Positions 12,967 through 19,980 of a stretch of 22,535 nt of DNA are shown here, in pieces. The position numbers and the translations under genes were made by a program. Positions within the stretch are counted from its first letter, which is position 1; each line of letters opens with the position of its first letter. Below the pieces are notes generated by a model, which saw only the letters and a list, made by a program, of their open reading frames with translations, had not been told where the DNA came from and did not search any database. Location: assembly GCA_964477685.1 (NCBI GenBank), contig CAYZHK010000020.1, positions 1-22,535 on the forward strand, in the 5' to 3' direction. This DNA comes from JACTUC01 sp964477685. GTDB lineage: Archaea; Thermoproteota; Methanomethylicia; Methanomethylicales; Methanomethylicaceae.

Positions 12967-13524
12967 TTATTCCTCCTCTAATTCTTCGAATGTCTTGAAG
13001 ATGTCAAACTTGCCCGATTCCTTCGCCTGGGTTGCCTCAACCTTCTCCTCAGACTTTGGCGGTTCGCCCCTGGAAATGAGCTTGGTCTGCTCTGCGTGGA
13101 CAGTGATTGGCAGCGTGTAGGGGGCGTCGAGTAGCTCCAGAGTGACCTCGGACTTTGCCTTGTCGACCCGGGTCACCTTGGCCTGCATGCCCTTGAACGG
13201 CCCTGCGATGATCTCAACCTTGTCGTTTATGCCGACAATGTCTGTGATAGGCTTCGGCTTGATGAACTTCTCAATGTCCTCGAAGCTCACCTTCCCCGAG
13301 ACCCAGCCCTTGACGTGCTTGACGCCCTCGATGGCGATATTCACTATGTTGGGGCCGCTTGCCTCAATGAATACATAGCCCCGGACGTCCTGGGGCGAGA
13401 TTATGGCCTTTATTGGGATCTTCTTGGCAAGGCAGCGCCGCTCTATGAGCAGGGCCACGTTCTGCTCCTGACCGGCGGTTGTCCTTATTGCAAATATTCG
13501 GGACTTCACTGGTCTGGCTGACAA
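12967..13524 (-). CDS. spt5: Transcription elongation factor Spt5 (archaeal NusG)
   Basis: About 185 residues. It clamps RNA polymerase during elongation and may couple it to the ribosome. The NGN domain (SRIFAIRTTAGQEQNVALLI, then DVRGYVFIEA) is followed by a KOW domain with KVEIIAGPFKGMQAKVTRVD. A charged tail of about 35 residues ends in EELEEE, longer than in many archaeal Spt5 proteins. The start was set at TTG 13524 because GGGGGT lies about 8 nt upstream, overlapping the secE stop. GTG at 13509 (VKSRIFAIR) is an alternative. The reading before 13524 covers secE and is not conserved. It is in the operon between secE and L11. Confidence 0.93.
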   Translation of the reverse strand: MSARPVKSRIFAIRTTAGQEQNVALLIERRCLAKKIPIKAIISPQDVRGYVFIEASGPNIVNIAIEGVKHVKGWVSGKVSFEDIEKFIKPKPITDIVGINDKVEIIAGPFKGMQAKVTRVDKAKSEVTLELLDAPYTLPITVHAEQTKLISRGEPPKSEEKVEATQAKESGKFDIFKTFEELEEE

Positions 13525-13529
13525 CTGGG

Positions 13530-13706
13530 CTAACCCCCTGCGCCGAGGATGAGCGTTGCCACAAGCTGTATTATGAAGCCAAAGACGCCAACGACGATCA
13601 TTCCCAAGATGCATATCTTCAGAGATAGCTTGAGCTCCTCAAAGTCGGGTTTTCTTGAGAGTTTGAGAACCCTCCCCATGGCGCGCAACCTATCGGAGAT
13701 TGACAT
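13530..13706 (-). CDS. secE: Preprotein translocase subunit SecE (Sec61 gamma)
   Basis: 58 residues with one C-terminal membrane helix (ICILGMIVVGVFGFIIQLVATLIL) after an amphipathic N-terminal part (LRAMGRVLKLSRKPDFEELKLSLK), the standard archaeal SecE/Sec61 gamma form. It clamps SecY in the membrane. The start is ATG 13706, because GGTGA lies 5 nt upstream; a GTG three codons earlier is the G of that Shine-Dalgarno. It is the first gene of the secE-spt5-L11-L1-L10-L12 operon, about 50 nt from a TATA-like box. Stop TAG. Confidence 0.92.
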   Translation of the reverse strand: MSISDRLRAMGRVLKLSRKPDFEELKLSLKICILGMIVVGVFGFIIQLVATLILGAGG

Positions 13707-13750
13707 CTTGCTCACCTATTCCGTAAGCAAAGGGGTAAAAGTTAAAGGGC

Positions 13751-13758
13751 AATTTAAA
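13751..13758 (-). promoter_or_regulatory. TATA-like box of the secE-L12 operon
   Basis: Minus strand CTTTAAATTG, centred about 49 nt before the secE ATG, predicts a start near 13729 and a leader of about 23 nt containing the GGTGA. A second weaker block, CTTTAACTT, lies at 13738-13747. Confidence 0.5.
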
Positions 13759-13783
13759 GCTTTCCGATGGAGACTGCTGCCGT

Positions 13784-14593
13784 TCAGATGCGCACCAGAT
13801 CGATGCCGAGTGGGGCTGCTGACGCCTTCAGGTACTCCTTGTAGACAGAAGGGGTGCCTTTCCAGTCCACAACAGCCGCAGTTACGCCCCCCAGTGTGCG
13901 CCCCATGCAGGTGGAGAACATCGCTGTCGGCATTCCAGCCGTCATGGCATACTTCGGGATAATGTGGCCGATCGAGTAGCGCCCCTCCAGCATCAGGCTG
14001 GTGAACTTTCCCGAATAGTGGCCGCCGCCGACCCCGATGGCGCTGGGGGGCGCGGTGCCTTGGTCCTCCAGGGCCCGGACCACAGCCTGCGCCACGCACT
14101 GGCCGAGGCGGCCATCAAGCCAGGCCTCCTCATCGCTGCCTATCTCGACGAAGGTAACCGGGCACGGCAGGGATGTGGGGCCGTGGTGCGTTGCCTCCAC
14201 AGTAACCTCCTCCGGAATGCCGAGCCGGTCCTTCTCTGCCTTCAGCCCAAGCAGCAGCCTGGCCTGCAGGGGAGGGTTGGAGATGCCCACCTGTGTAGGC
14301 CTTCCGCCTAGGTCTGCCTGCGCCGTCAGATTGCCGGGCGTGTGGGTGGTGAGGCACCGCTTGCCCGATTCGCTCCTGTGGCGCGAGAGGCAGAGGATCC
14401 ATTCGGCGCCCATGGTGTCCAGATCCAGATCTATCAGCCTTGCAGTCGTCTCGATCAGGAGGGAGTCGCCCATCCTCCATGCAGTGTGGGGGGATTCCCC
14501 CAAAGGCACTTCGGCAAATTGCATGGCCCTGCGAAGGTGGGCGGCGATGTTTTTCCCTGCTGGGTCCGATTGGGAGTAGACGATCATCCTCAT
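13784..14593 (-). CDS. dtdA: D-aminoacyl-tRNA deacylase, archaeal DtdA type
   Basis: About 269 residues. A zinc-dependent hydrolase that frees tRNAs wrongly charged with D-amino acids, so it complements the nearby synthetases. It starts MRMIVYSQSDPAGKNIA, a typical N-terminus of this family, and carries VEATHHGPTSLPCPVTFVEI and GVGGGHYSGKF, the conserved His-rich blocks expected around the metal. ATG 14593 is used; ATG 14587 is two codons later. The open frame further upstream is over the promoter and the 3' end of the next gene. A TATA/T-rich block lies about 35 nt upstream. No strong Shine-Dalgarno is present, so the message may be nearly leaderless. Stop TGA. Confidence 0.92.
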   Translation of the reverse strand: MRMIVYSQSDPAGKNIAAHLRRAMQFAEVPLGESPHTAWRMGDSLLIETTARLIDLDLDTMGAEWILCLSRHRSESGKRCLTTHTPGNLTAQADLGGRPTQVGISNPPLQARLLLGLKAEKDRLGIPEEVTVEATHHGPTSLPCPVTFVEIGSDEEAWLDGRLGQCVAQAVVRALEDQGTAPPSAIGVGGGHYSGKFTSLMLEGRYSIGHIIPKYAMTAGMPTAMFSTCMGRTLGGVTAAVVDWKGTPSVYKEYLKASAAPLGIDLVRI

Positions 14594-14624
14594 GGGCAGT
14601 TCACAGAAAAAGAAAGGTGGACGG

Positions 14625-14633
14625 AATAAAAAA
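14625..14633 (-). promoter_or_regulatory. T-rich block between argF and dtdA: TATA box of dtdA and/or terminator of argF
   Basis: Minus strand TTTTTTATT starts 5 nt after the argF stop and is centred about 36 nt before the dtdA ATG. It could act both as the T-run ending argF and as the TATA element for dtdA, with a predicted start near 14603. Confidence 0.5.
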
Positions 14634-14637
14634 GGGT

Positions 14638-15570
14638 TTAGAAGAGGAGGGCCATGATCCCCTTCTGGGCATGGAGGCGGTTCTCCGCCTGGTCCCAAAC
14701 CACCGAGTTCTTCCCGTCTATGACTTCGTCGGTGATCTCCTCTCCCCTATGGGCAGGCAAGCAGTGCATGACGATGGCGTTCTTTGGCGCTCCGGCCATG
14801 AGCTCGCCATTGACCTGGTACGGTCTCATGGTGGCTTTCCTCTCCTGGGCCTCGGCATCCTGGCCCATCGATATCCAAACGTCAGTGTAGATGACGTCGG
14901 CTTCGGCGACCGCTGCCTTGGGGTTGTCCGTGAGGGCAAGTTTCGAGTGCTTGGTTTCCATTGCCCTCAGCTTGGAGACGAAGTCAGTGGGAGGCATATA
15001 TTTGGCCGGGGAGGCTATGGTCATGTTGCCGCCCAGCGAGAGCACGGCCTCAGCCAGAGACCTGCAGACGTTGTCGTTGCCGTCGCCCACGAAGACCACG
15101 TTGGTCCCATCCATCTGGCCCACCTTCTCGATTATGGTCATGCAATCGCCCATGGCCTGGCAGGGGTGGGAAGAATCGCTGAGGGCATTGATAACTGGCG
15201 CCCTGGCCACCTGGGCCATGGTTTCCAGGTCGCCGTGCTTGAAGACCCTGGCGATGATTCCGTCCAGATAGCAGTCGAAGGTCCTGCCGGTGTCTGCGAC
15301 GGTCTCGCCCCTCCCGAGCTGGAGCTCGTTCCAGCTCAGGTAGATGGGGTGGGCGCCCAGCTGATGGACACCCACATCAAAGGAGATGCGGGTTCTCGTT
15401 GAGGGCTTCTGGAATAGGAGCCCGATGCTCTTTCCCTGGAGGTATGGTCTTACGTAGTTGCCGCACTTGACCTCGGACTTTATCTGGCTGGCCTTCTTCA
15501 GCATGGCCTTGAGTTCTTCCCTTGTGAAGTCGCTCGTGAGCAGAAAGTCTCTTCCTTTCAAGCTTCGCAT
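14638..15570 (-). CDS. argF: Ornithine carbamoyltransferase
   Basis: 310 residues from the chosen ATG. It joins carbamoyl phosphate and ornithine to give citrulline in arginine synthesis. The diagnostic motifs are STRTR (57-61, carbamoyl-phosphate binding), HPCQ (135-138) and HCLPAHRGEEI (269-279, ornithine loop). VWISMGQ near 233 also fits ornithine rather than aspartate transcarbamylase. The start was placed at 15570 (MRSLKGRDFLL), where GGTGA stands 5 nt upstream after an A-run. ATG 15582 and TTG 15600 are possible but have weaker support. It is a single-gene unit with its own AT-rich promoter. It is the only amino-acid biosynthesis gene in the window, and its context says nothing more about arginine metabolism. 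Confidence 0.96.
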   Translation of the reverse strand: MRSLKGRDFLLTSDFTREELKAMLKKASQIKSEVKCGNYVRPYLQGKSIGLLFQKPSTRTRISFDVGVHQLGAHPIYLSWNELQLGRGETVADTGRTFDCYLDGIIARVFKHGDLETMAQVARAPVINALSDSSHPCQAMGDCMTIIEKVGQMDGTNVVFVGDGNDNVCRSLAEAVLSLGGNMTIASPAKYMPPTDFVSKLRAMETKHSKLALTDNPKAAVAEADVIYTDVWISMGQDAEAQERKATMRPYQVNGELMAGAPKNAIVMHCLPAHRGEEITDEVIDGKNSVVWDQAENRLHAQKGIMALLF

Positions 15571-15609
15571 TTTTTTCACCATTTCAAGAATCCTTAGCAA
15601 AAAAGGTTG

Positions 15610-15633
15610 CTTAAAATCTTTACTGTAATAAAT
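15610..15633 (-). promoter_or_regulatory. AT-rich promoter region of argF
   Basis: Minus strand contains ATTTATTACA (15624-15633) and GATTTTAAG (15610-15618). Either is a fair TATA match and would start transcription at about 15603 or 15588, ahead of the GGTGA-led ATG at 15570. The block lies just after the ftsY stop. Confidence 0.4.
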
Positions 15634-15655
15634 CGCGAATAATGGTAAGGTATTT

Positions 15656-16561
15656 TCATGTTTTAGAGGTTTTTTCTAAAACATTCTTAATTACCCAATT
15701 CGGGTCAAATGCCATGATATCCTTGTATTCTTGCCCTACTCCAAGGAAGAAGATGGGTTTCCTTATGGCGCCCGATATGGAGAGGGCTGCGCCCCCCTTT
15801 GAGTCGGCGTCCACCTTTGTCAGGATTATGCCGTCCAGCGGGACGCACCTGTTGAATTCCTCGGCCTGCTGTAGGGCGTCGTTCCCAGTCAGGGAGTCAC
15901 CCACGAAGATTACTGTGTCGGGCTGGGCAACCCGGTGGATCTTCTGGAGCTGGTCCATGAGGCCCTTGTCAGTCTGCATCCTCCCGGCCGTGTCGATGAG
16001 CACTACGTCCAGTCCATTGTTGGCAGCGTAGGTAACGGCATCGAATGCCACTGCTGCCGGGTCGGCGCCGTAGCGGTGTTTGATCACCTTGACATTGAGG
16101 CGGTTCGCATGGGTCTCGATCTGCTCCTCCGAGCCTGCCCTGAAGGTGTCGCTGCAAGCGAATATCACCGAAATGCGGTGGTCCATGAGGTATTTGGCCA
16201 CCTTGGCAATGGTTGTGGTCTTGCCGGTGCCGTTGACGCCCACGAACATTATGACGTACGGTCTCTTCGCGCTCTCCTTTATCGTCCTGAGGAGGTCGCC
16301 GCTCGGCAGGCTCTGCACCAGCAGGTCCTTGAAGGCAGACTCGACCAGAGGCGAGATGTCCTCGAAGCGCTTGACCTTTGTCCCTACCAGCTTCTCCCTC
16401 AGCCTCTTCGACAGATCCTCGGCCACGGGGACCGCCACATCACACTCCATGAGGGCGAGCTGGAAGTTCCAGAGGGAGGAATCCAGGTCAGACTCCGAGA
16501 TGTCCCTGGTGGATATCTCCTGGACCAGACCACTGAAGGCCTTCTTCAGGTTGTCAAACAA
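15656..16561 (-). CDS. ftsY: Signal recognition particle receptor FtsY
   Basis: 301 residues. SRP-type GTPase that docks ribosome-SRP complexes at the membrane. The N-domain begins MFDNLKKAFSGLVQEIS. The G-domain shows G1 GVNGTGKTTT (about 108-117), CSDTFRAGSEEQI, G3 DTAGR (190-194) and G4/G5 TKVDADSKGG (248-257). It lacks the long acidic N-terminal extension of E. coli FtsY, as usual in archaea. ADSKGG and the N-domain length favour FtsY over SRP54, and there is no M-domain. The start is TTG at 16561, 3 nt after the prefoldin stop; no ATG fits. It is the last gene of the S19e operon. Confidence 0.95.
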   Translation of the reverse strand: MFDNLKKAFSGLVQEISTRDISESDLDSSLWNFQLALMECDVAVPVAEDLSKRLREKLVGTKVKRFEDISPLVESAFKDLLVQSLPSGDLLRTIKESAKRPYVIMFVGVNGTGKTTTIAKVAKYLMDHRISVIFACSDTFRAGSEEQIETHANRLNVKVIKHRYGADPAAVAFDAVTYAANNGLDVVLIDTAGRMQTDKGLMDQLQKIHRVAQPDTVIFVGDSLTGNDALQQAEEFNRCVPLDGIILTKVDADSKGGAALSISGAIRKPIFFLGVGQEYKDIMAFDPNWVIKNVLEKTSKT

Positions 16562-16564
16562 TGA

Positions 16565-17008
16565 TTACGCCTGCCCTGTGGCTTCAAGCTGACCATAGAG
16601 CTGGTCTATCCTTCCCTGCAGCTGCTGCATGCGGGTCGAGATCTGGACAAACTGGTTCTGGAGGGCGACCATGCGCTCCTGAGCTTCCTTCATCCTGCCG
16701 TCGATCTCGGCCATGGCATCATCTATGCTCTTCTCGACGGAGACGCCAGCACCAATGCCGACAACAACGGTCTTCACGTCCTTGAGGTCCGCCGTGATGT
16801 AGTTGCCGGCGCCAATGTGGATTAGGGTCTCGCCCTTCCCTTCCCTCTTCTTGATTTCCTCAAGGGCAGCCCTGCTCAGCGAGTGTTCGGCAATGACTGT
16901 AGAGATCAGCTCCAGCTGCTGGCGGACGGCGTCGCCGTAGGCCCTGAGGTTGGTGAATTCGACCAAGAGCGGGTCCAGCGCTTCCCTGGGGGATAACTGC
17001 TTGCTCAT
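16565..17008 (-). CDS. pfdA: Prefoldin subunit alpha
   Basis: 147 residues. It forms the hexameric jellyfish chaperone with the beta subunit, catching unfolded proteins for the thermosome. The sequence has the alpha-class plan: an N-terminal coiled coil (about 15-55), a beta-hairpin core with ETLIHIGAGNYITADLKDVKTVVVGIGAGV (in the track of residues 59-89), and a C-terminal coiled coil rich in Gln/Met. The IGAG repeat pair is characteristic. It overlaps the L18a stop by ATGA. The beta subunit is not in this window. Confidence 0.95.
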   Translation of the reverse strand: MSKQLSPREALDPLLVEFTNLRAYGDAVRQQLELISTVIAEHSLSRAALEEIKKREGKGETLIHIGAGNYITADLKDVKTVVVGIGAGVSVEKSIDDAMAEIDGRMKEAQERMVALQNQFVQISTRMQQLQGRIDQLYGQLEATGQA

Positions 17009-17199
17009 TCGGCCTTCACCTGGAGCTCTTCAGCCGATAGGATCTTTATCTGGTGCCTCTTCACCCTGTGACAGCCGCCCATCATGCTGAGGGCCTTCTC
17101 GATTGCCCTATCCTTGCTGATGGCCTCGACCTCCTTCCTGAACTTCTCAGGGCCGAGGTTTGTCTTCACTTCGCCGATAACGACATAGCTTTTTTCCAT
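17005..17199 (-). CDS. rpl18a: Ribosomal protein L18a (L20a/LX)
   Basis: 64 residues from ATG 17199 (MEKSYVVIGEVK). GGTG lies about 6 nt upstream, which decides against the GTG three codons earlier. It is a small archaeal/eukaryotic large-subunit protein. Its place between eIF6 and prefoldin alpha is conserved in archaea. Features include FRKEVEAISKDRAIEKALSM and the Lys/His-rich VKRHQIKI. The stop overlaps the prefoldin start (ATGA). Confidence 0.92.
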   Translation of the reverse strand: MEKSYVVIGEVKTNLGPEKFRKEVEAISKDRAIEKALSMMGGCHRVKRHQIKILSAEELQVKAE

Positions 17200-17200
17200 T

Positions 17201-17875
17201 TCAACCACCTGTTATCCCAAGAGATGACTCTATGCGGGCCATTTCGGGCCCGGTGGTGGCACTCCCAACCACCGCCCCCCTCGAATTCGCGGCAATCCCG
17301 ACCCGCACGTAGGGGAAGCCGCAATTAACGGTAGAGATGTCGACCGGGATATTAAAAAGTTCTGCCAGGGCCTTCACCTCGGCATCGGTCGTCATGGGGT
17401 GCGCGACCAGCCCCCGGCTGTTTACGGCGGCGCAGACGCCGGTCATCGCTATCTCTGCGATCGTCCCGGCCTTGACCTCGACCTTGAGGTGCCTGGAAAC
17501 CAATTCCATCAGGGAGGGGTCCGTATCCGGGCCCACCAGGGCAGCTCTGTCGTTGACCAAGACCATGTTCCCAAGGGCATTCTTCTTCCCGCTGTAGATG
17601 GCAACCGGGAGGCCTGTGGCGGTGCCTATCGCGCCTATCTCTTCATCGGAGCTTGTGCCCGGCAGGATCATTCCCCTAGAATTGCCTATGATGAAAATTC
17701 CCAGAAGGACGCTCCCCCCCACCGTGGCTCTCAGGACCGGCACCTCAAGCGCTTCCGAGACCTCCCTCTCCACGGATGCGGGGGCGTCGTTGGGGATTAG
17801 AGCGCAGCGGTCGGTTGCAAAAATGAAAGCTCCCACATTGGCGTTTCCGTAGAGGGATATGCGGGAGAGTGGCAA
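17201..17875 (-). CDS. eif6: Translation initiation factor 6 (aIF6)
   Basis: 224 residues, normal length. It binds the large subunit and prevents premature joining with the small subunit. The five-fold pentein repeats can be seen as recurring NSRG/NDRA segments: IIGNSRGMILP, VNDRAALVGPD, AAVNSRGLVAHP and AANSRGAVVG, each opening a repeat. The start is TTG at 17875 with GGAG/AGGT upstream, overlapping the end of L31e; no ATG is available before the conserved first strand. It lies 1 nt upstream of the L18a ATG on the same strand. Confidence 0.96.
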   Translation of the reverse strand: MPLSRISLYGNANVGAFIFATDRCALIPNDAPASVEREVSEALEVPVLRATVGGSVLLGIFIIGNSRGMILPGTSSDEEIGAIGTATGLPVAIYSGKKNALGNMVLVNDRAALVGPDTDPSLMELVSRHLKVEVKAGTIAEIAMTGVCAAVNSRGLVAHPMTTDAEVKALAELFNIPVDISTVNCGFPYVRVGIAANSRGAVVGSATTGPEMARIESSLGITGG

Positions 17876-17881
17876 AAAGAC

Positions 17882-18367
17882 CTACTCCGTGGCGGGGAGA
17901 ACCCTCACGGTGCCGCCCTCCAGCTTCTGGACCTTGACGGCCACCCTCCTCTCGGCCTTCGTCTTCCCCCTGGCCCAGAGGATGGCGTTGACACGCTGAT
18001 CGATTTTCACGGTGTCGGACTTGAAGATCCTGCCGGCTGCCTTCTTCACGAGCCTTACGGAGCGGGGGGTCGGCTTTCGGCTGTAGGCGAGGTGGGCGTG
18101 CCTGAGGTTCAGTGTGATGATCTTCTCCTCGAGGACCTTCTCCTCCTCTTCTTCCCCCTTCTCCTCCTTCTTTGGCTTGGCCTTCTTCTCACTCTCCTCG
18201 GTCACTTCCCCCTCTGGGGCAGCTTCTTCCTTCCTGGGAGCGGCCTTCTCTTTTTCAGGCTCCTGCTTTGCCTCAGACGCCTCCACTATGGCAGTCTCTT
18301 CTGCCGCGGCGGTTTCATCCATGTCCTCTTCGGAGTCGGCTTCGAGATCAGCATTATCCTTGCTCAT
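17882..18367 (-). CDS. rpl31e: Ribosomal protein L31e with an 80-residue charged N-terminal extension
   Basis: 161 residues, about twice the usual 85-95. The C-terminal half from about residue 80 (EKIITLNLRHAHLAYSRKPT) through VNAILWARGKTKAERRV is an ordinary L31e, a large-subunit protein near the exit tunnel. The first 80 residues are low-complexity Glu/Ala/Lys, without hydrophobic patches. The ATG at 18367 has GGTG 8 nt upstream, and no other ATG occurs between residue 16 and the core, so the extension appears to be translated. It follows L39e by 10 nt. The function of the extension is unknown. Stop TAG. Confidence 0.93.
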   Translation of the reverse strand: MSKDNADLEADSEEDMDETAAAEETAIVEASEAKQEPEKEKAAPRKEEAAPEGEVTEESEKKAKPKKEEKGEEEEEKVLEEKIITLNLRHAHLAYSRKPTPRSVRLVKKAAGRIFKSDTVKIDQRVNAILWARGKTKAERRVAVKVQKLEGGTVRVLPATE

Positions 18368-18377
18368 GAAGACACAC

Positions 18378-18533
18378 CTACAGTTTCAGCTTGCTGCGCC
18401 TCCAGTTCCTCTGCTTGGGGTGGCGCCTGAACTTGCCCCTTGTCTTTGCCACTACCCAGAGCGGGACTGGGCTGCTCGCCCTGTTGGCCCTAATCAGCCT
18501 TTTCTTTCGGCAAAGGTGCTTGTTTCTTGCCAT
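18378..18533 (-). CDS. rpl39e: Ribosomal protein L39e
   Basis: 51 residues, the smallest ribosomal protein in archaea, lining the peptide exit tunnel. It begins MARNKHLCRKKRLIRANR and continues PVPLWVVAKTRGKFRRHP and RNWRRSKLKL, the standard basic L39e sequence. ATG 18533 is preceded by GGAG at 8-nt spacing; an ATG two codons earlier is too close to that site. It lies between the PDCD5-type gene and L31e, as in many archaea. Stop TAG. Confidence 0.95.
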   Translation of the reverse strand: MARNKHLCRKKRLIRANRASSPVPLWVVAKTRGKFRRHPKQRNWRRSKLKL

Positions 18534-18544
18534 TTTCATTTCTC

Positions 18545-18871
18545 CTAGATCCTTGTTATCCTGATGTCCCTCTTTTTCTCCTGCAGCTCGGCAAGGATTT
18601 TTTTCAGATGGTCGTCTGTGAGCGGCACCGGCAGCCGCCCCTGCTGGGCCAGCTGTATCAGCTGGAGCTCCAACTGGTCGGCAAAGTCCGGCCGCACCAT
18701 CTTCAGGTTGTTGATCCTGCTCCTGGCCTCCGGAGAGAGTATGATCCTGAGCACGTTCTGCTTCTGGGCCTCCGCCTCCCGCTTGCCCTCCCTTTCCTCA
18801 TCTGCAGCCCTCCTCTGCATCTCTGCAAGCCGCCTCTCCTTCAGAGCTTCGATGTCGTCCTGGTCAGACAT
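18545..18871 (-). CDS. PDCD5/TFAR19-family DNA-binding protein
   Basis: 108 residues. Conserved in archaea and eukaryotes; archaeal members bind DNA in vitro and their cell role is unclear. A charged helical N-terminus (DIEALKERRLAEMQRRA) is followed by the three-helix core with RIILSPEARSRINNLKMVRPDFADQLE and PLTDDHLKKILAELQ, ending in the basic KKRDIRITRI. It sits between S19e and L39e in the usual order, suggesting a translation-linked role, which is inference. AAGGT lies upstream of the ATG. Stop TAG. Confidence 0.95.
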   Translation of the reverse strand: MSDQDDIEALKERRLAEMQRRAADEEREGKREAEAQKQNVLRIILSPEARSRINNLKMVRPDFADQLELQLIQLAQQGRLPVPLTDDHLKKILAELQEKKRDIRITRI

Positions 18872-18888
18872 GGGGGGAACCTTCTCTT

Positions 18889-19365
18889 CTACTGCTGAGC
18901 CTTAACGGGGAGGTATTTGTTCAGGGACGGGATATCCTTCTGGAGGTCTTTAAGGATCTTGTAGGCGACCCTGTCTACCATGGACGTCCCCTTGGCAGTG
19001 AGCGCCCGCCCCCGGTTTCCAACCTTGGCGACAAGACCCGCAGCCTCCAGCTGCTGGAGTGCCTTCCTAATGTTGGAAGAGGCGGACTTGTAGAAGTGCT
19101 CGTTGATCATCCCCTTCTTGGCCCTTTCTCCATAGACGGTCCTGAGGCGTTCGATGCCCACCGGCCCGTCGGTATAGAGCCGCCTCATCAGCGCGGCGCT
19201 CCTCAGGTACCAGAAGTCGGGCTGTGTGGGGATGCGCTCCACATGGGTGCCTGTCTTCGAGTAGGAGGCCCAGGCGGGCGGTGCGATCTCCTTGACATTG
19301 TCCTTCAGGTGCGCCGCTAGGGCCTTGATCAGCTTATCAGCGGGTACGTTATGAGCAAGAGGCAA
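18889..19365 (-). CDS. rps19e: Ribosomal protein S19e
   Basis: 158 residues, typical length. A small-subunit protein involved in 40S/30S head maturation. Conserved parts include PPAWASYSKTGTHVERIP, FWYLRSAALMRRLYTDGPVG, SSNIRKALQQLEAAGLV and GRALTAKGTSMVDRVA. The start is TTG at 19365 with GAGG about 8 nt upstream. It heads the operon down to ftsY, with a clear TATA box about 50 nt before the start. Stop TAG. Confidence 0.96.
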   Translation of the reverse strand: MPLAHNVPADKLIKALAAHLKDNVKEIAPPAWASYSKTGTHVERIPTQPDFWYLRSAALMRRLYTDGPVGIERLRTVYGERAKKGMINEHFYKSASSNIRKALQQLEAAGLVAKVGNRGRALTAKGTSMVDRVAYKILKDLQKDIPSLNKYLPVKAQQ

Positions 19366-19410
19366 CCAATTTCCTCTCCGTTCGAGTCTTCAGAAGTAAA
19401 AATGAGTCTC

Positions 19411-19419
19411 CATATAAAT
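19411..19419 (-). promoter_or_regulatory. TATA box of the S19e-ftsY operon
   Basis: Minus strand ATTTATATG is the best TATA match in the window. It is centred 50 nt before the TTG at 19365 and predicts a start near 19389 with a 24-nt leader that includes the GAGG site. Confidence 0.65.
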
Positions 19420-19519
19420 CCTTTTATGTTGTAGAAGTCTGAGAAATAAATCGGATTAGTGTCAATGTGCCAAGAATCATTCATTTATCATTTTTTTCCA
19501 TTTGAACGCCATCAGAATT

Positions 19520-19546
19520 TTACATGTAATCACTATGTTAACATAG
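19520..19546. promoter_or_regulatory. Two perfect palindromes upstream of the cupin promoter, candidate operators
   Basis: TTACATGTAA (19520-19529, 10 bp) and CTATGTTAACATAG (19533-19546, 14 bp) are both perfect palindromes with centres 15 bp apart. The second ends about 14 bp before the cupin TATA-like box. The position suits an activator or repressor site. The surrounding 19440-19614 is AT-rich with no gene. Confidence 0.4.
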
Positions 19547-19560
19547 ATTATTGTAGCTAG

Positions 19561-19568
19561 TTTATTAG
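19561..19568 (+). promoter_or_regulatory. TATA-like box of the cupin-GYD unit
   Basis: TTTATTAG, centred about 50 nt before the TTG at 19615, predicts a start near 19590 and a leader of about 25 nt. A second AT block (ATTATTTTTG, 19581-19590) is too close to the start codon to fit as well. Confidence 0.4.
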
Positions 19569-19614
19569 ACGCGCTAAGCATTATTTTTGTAGATAATTAA
19601 AGAAGGCGAGTGCA

Positions 19615-19962
19615 TTGGCTCTACAAAAAAAGAATTTTTCGAAACCTGATGAGACTCAGACCCCTCCGAATGTAAGGATAGAAAACATCAGGATGGGAGA
19701 CATGGCAATATCAAAGCAAACCTATCAACCTGGATGGCGATGGTCAAAACACATCAAACCTATCGCAAAGACAAATTCTTGCCAAGTGCATCATTTCGGT
19801 GTATGGGTCTCAGGCAGGATGCGGGTGAGGGCAGACGATGGTCAAGAAATTGAATTCGGTCCCGGTGATGTGTCAGACATTCCGCCAGGGCATGACGGTT
19901 GGGTCGTTGGAAACGAGCCTGCGGTATTTTACGCTTTCATAGGCAAAGCAGCTCCGAAATAA
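19615..19962 (+). CDS. Small single-domain cupin protein
   Basis: 115 residues. A beta-barrel cupin with conserved W-x-W-x-K-H-x-K-P (H46), a His pair (H59-H60), GRMRVRADDGQEIEFGPGD, then IPPGHDGWVVGN, the second cupin motif with H93. H46, H59/H60 and H93 are likely metal ligands. I recall close relatives widely in bacteria; the substrate is not known to me. The start is TTG at 19615 after AAGGCGAG. The gene is visibly more AT-rich than the ribosomal genes next to it and is followed 18 nt later by the GYD gene, so the pair looks like an acquired two-gene unit. It could be an enzyme (isomerase, dioxygenase) or a ligand sensor. Confidence 0.8.
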   Translation: MALQKKNFSKPDETQTPPNVRIENIRMGDMAISKQTYQPGWRWSKHIKPIAKTNSCQVHHFGVWVSGRMRVRADDGQEIEFGPGDVSDIPPGHDGWVVGNEPAVFYAFIGKAAPK

Positions 19963-19980
19963 ATCCAAAGTGGGGATTAA

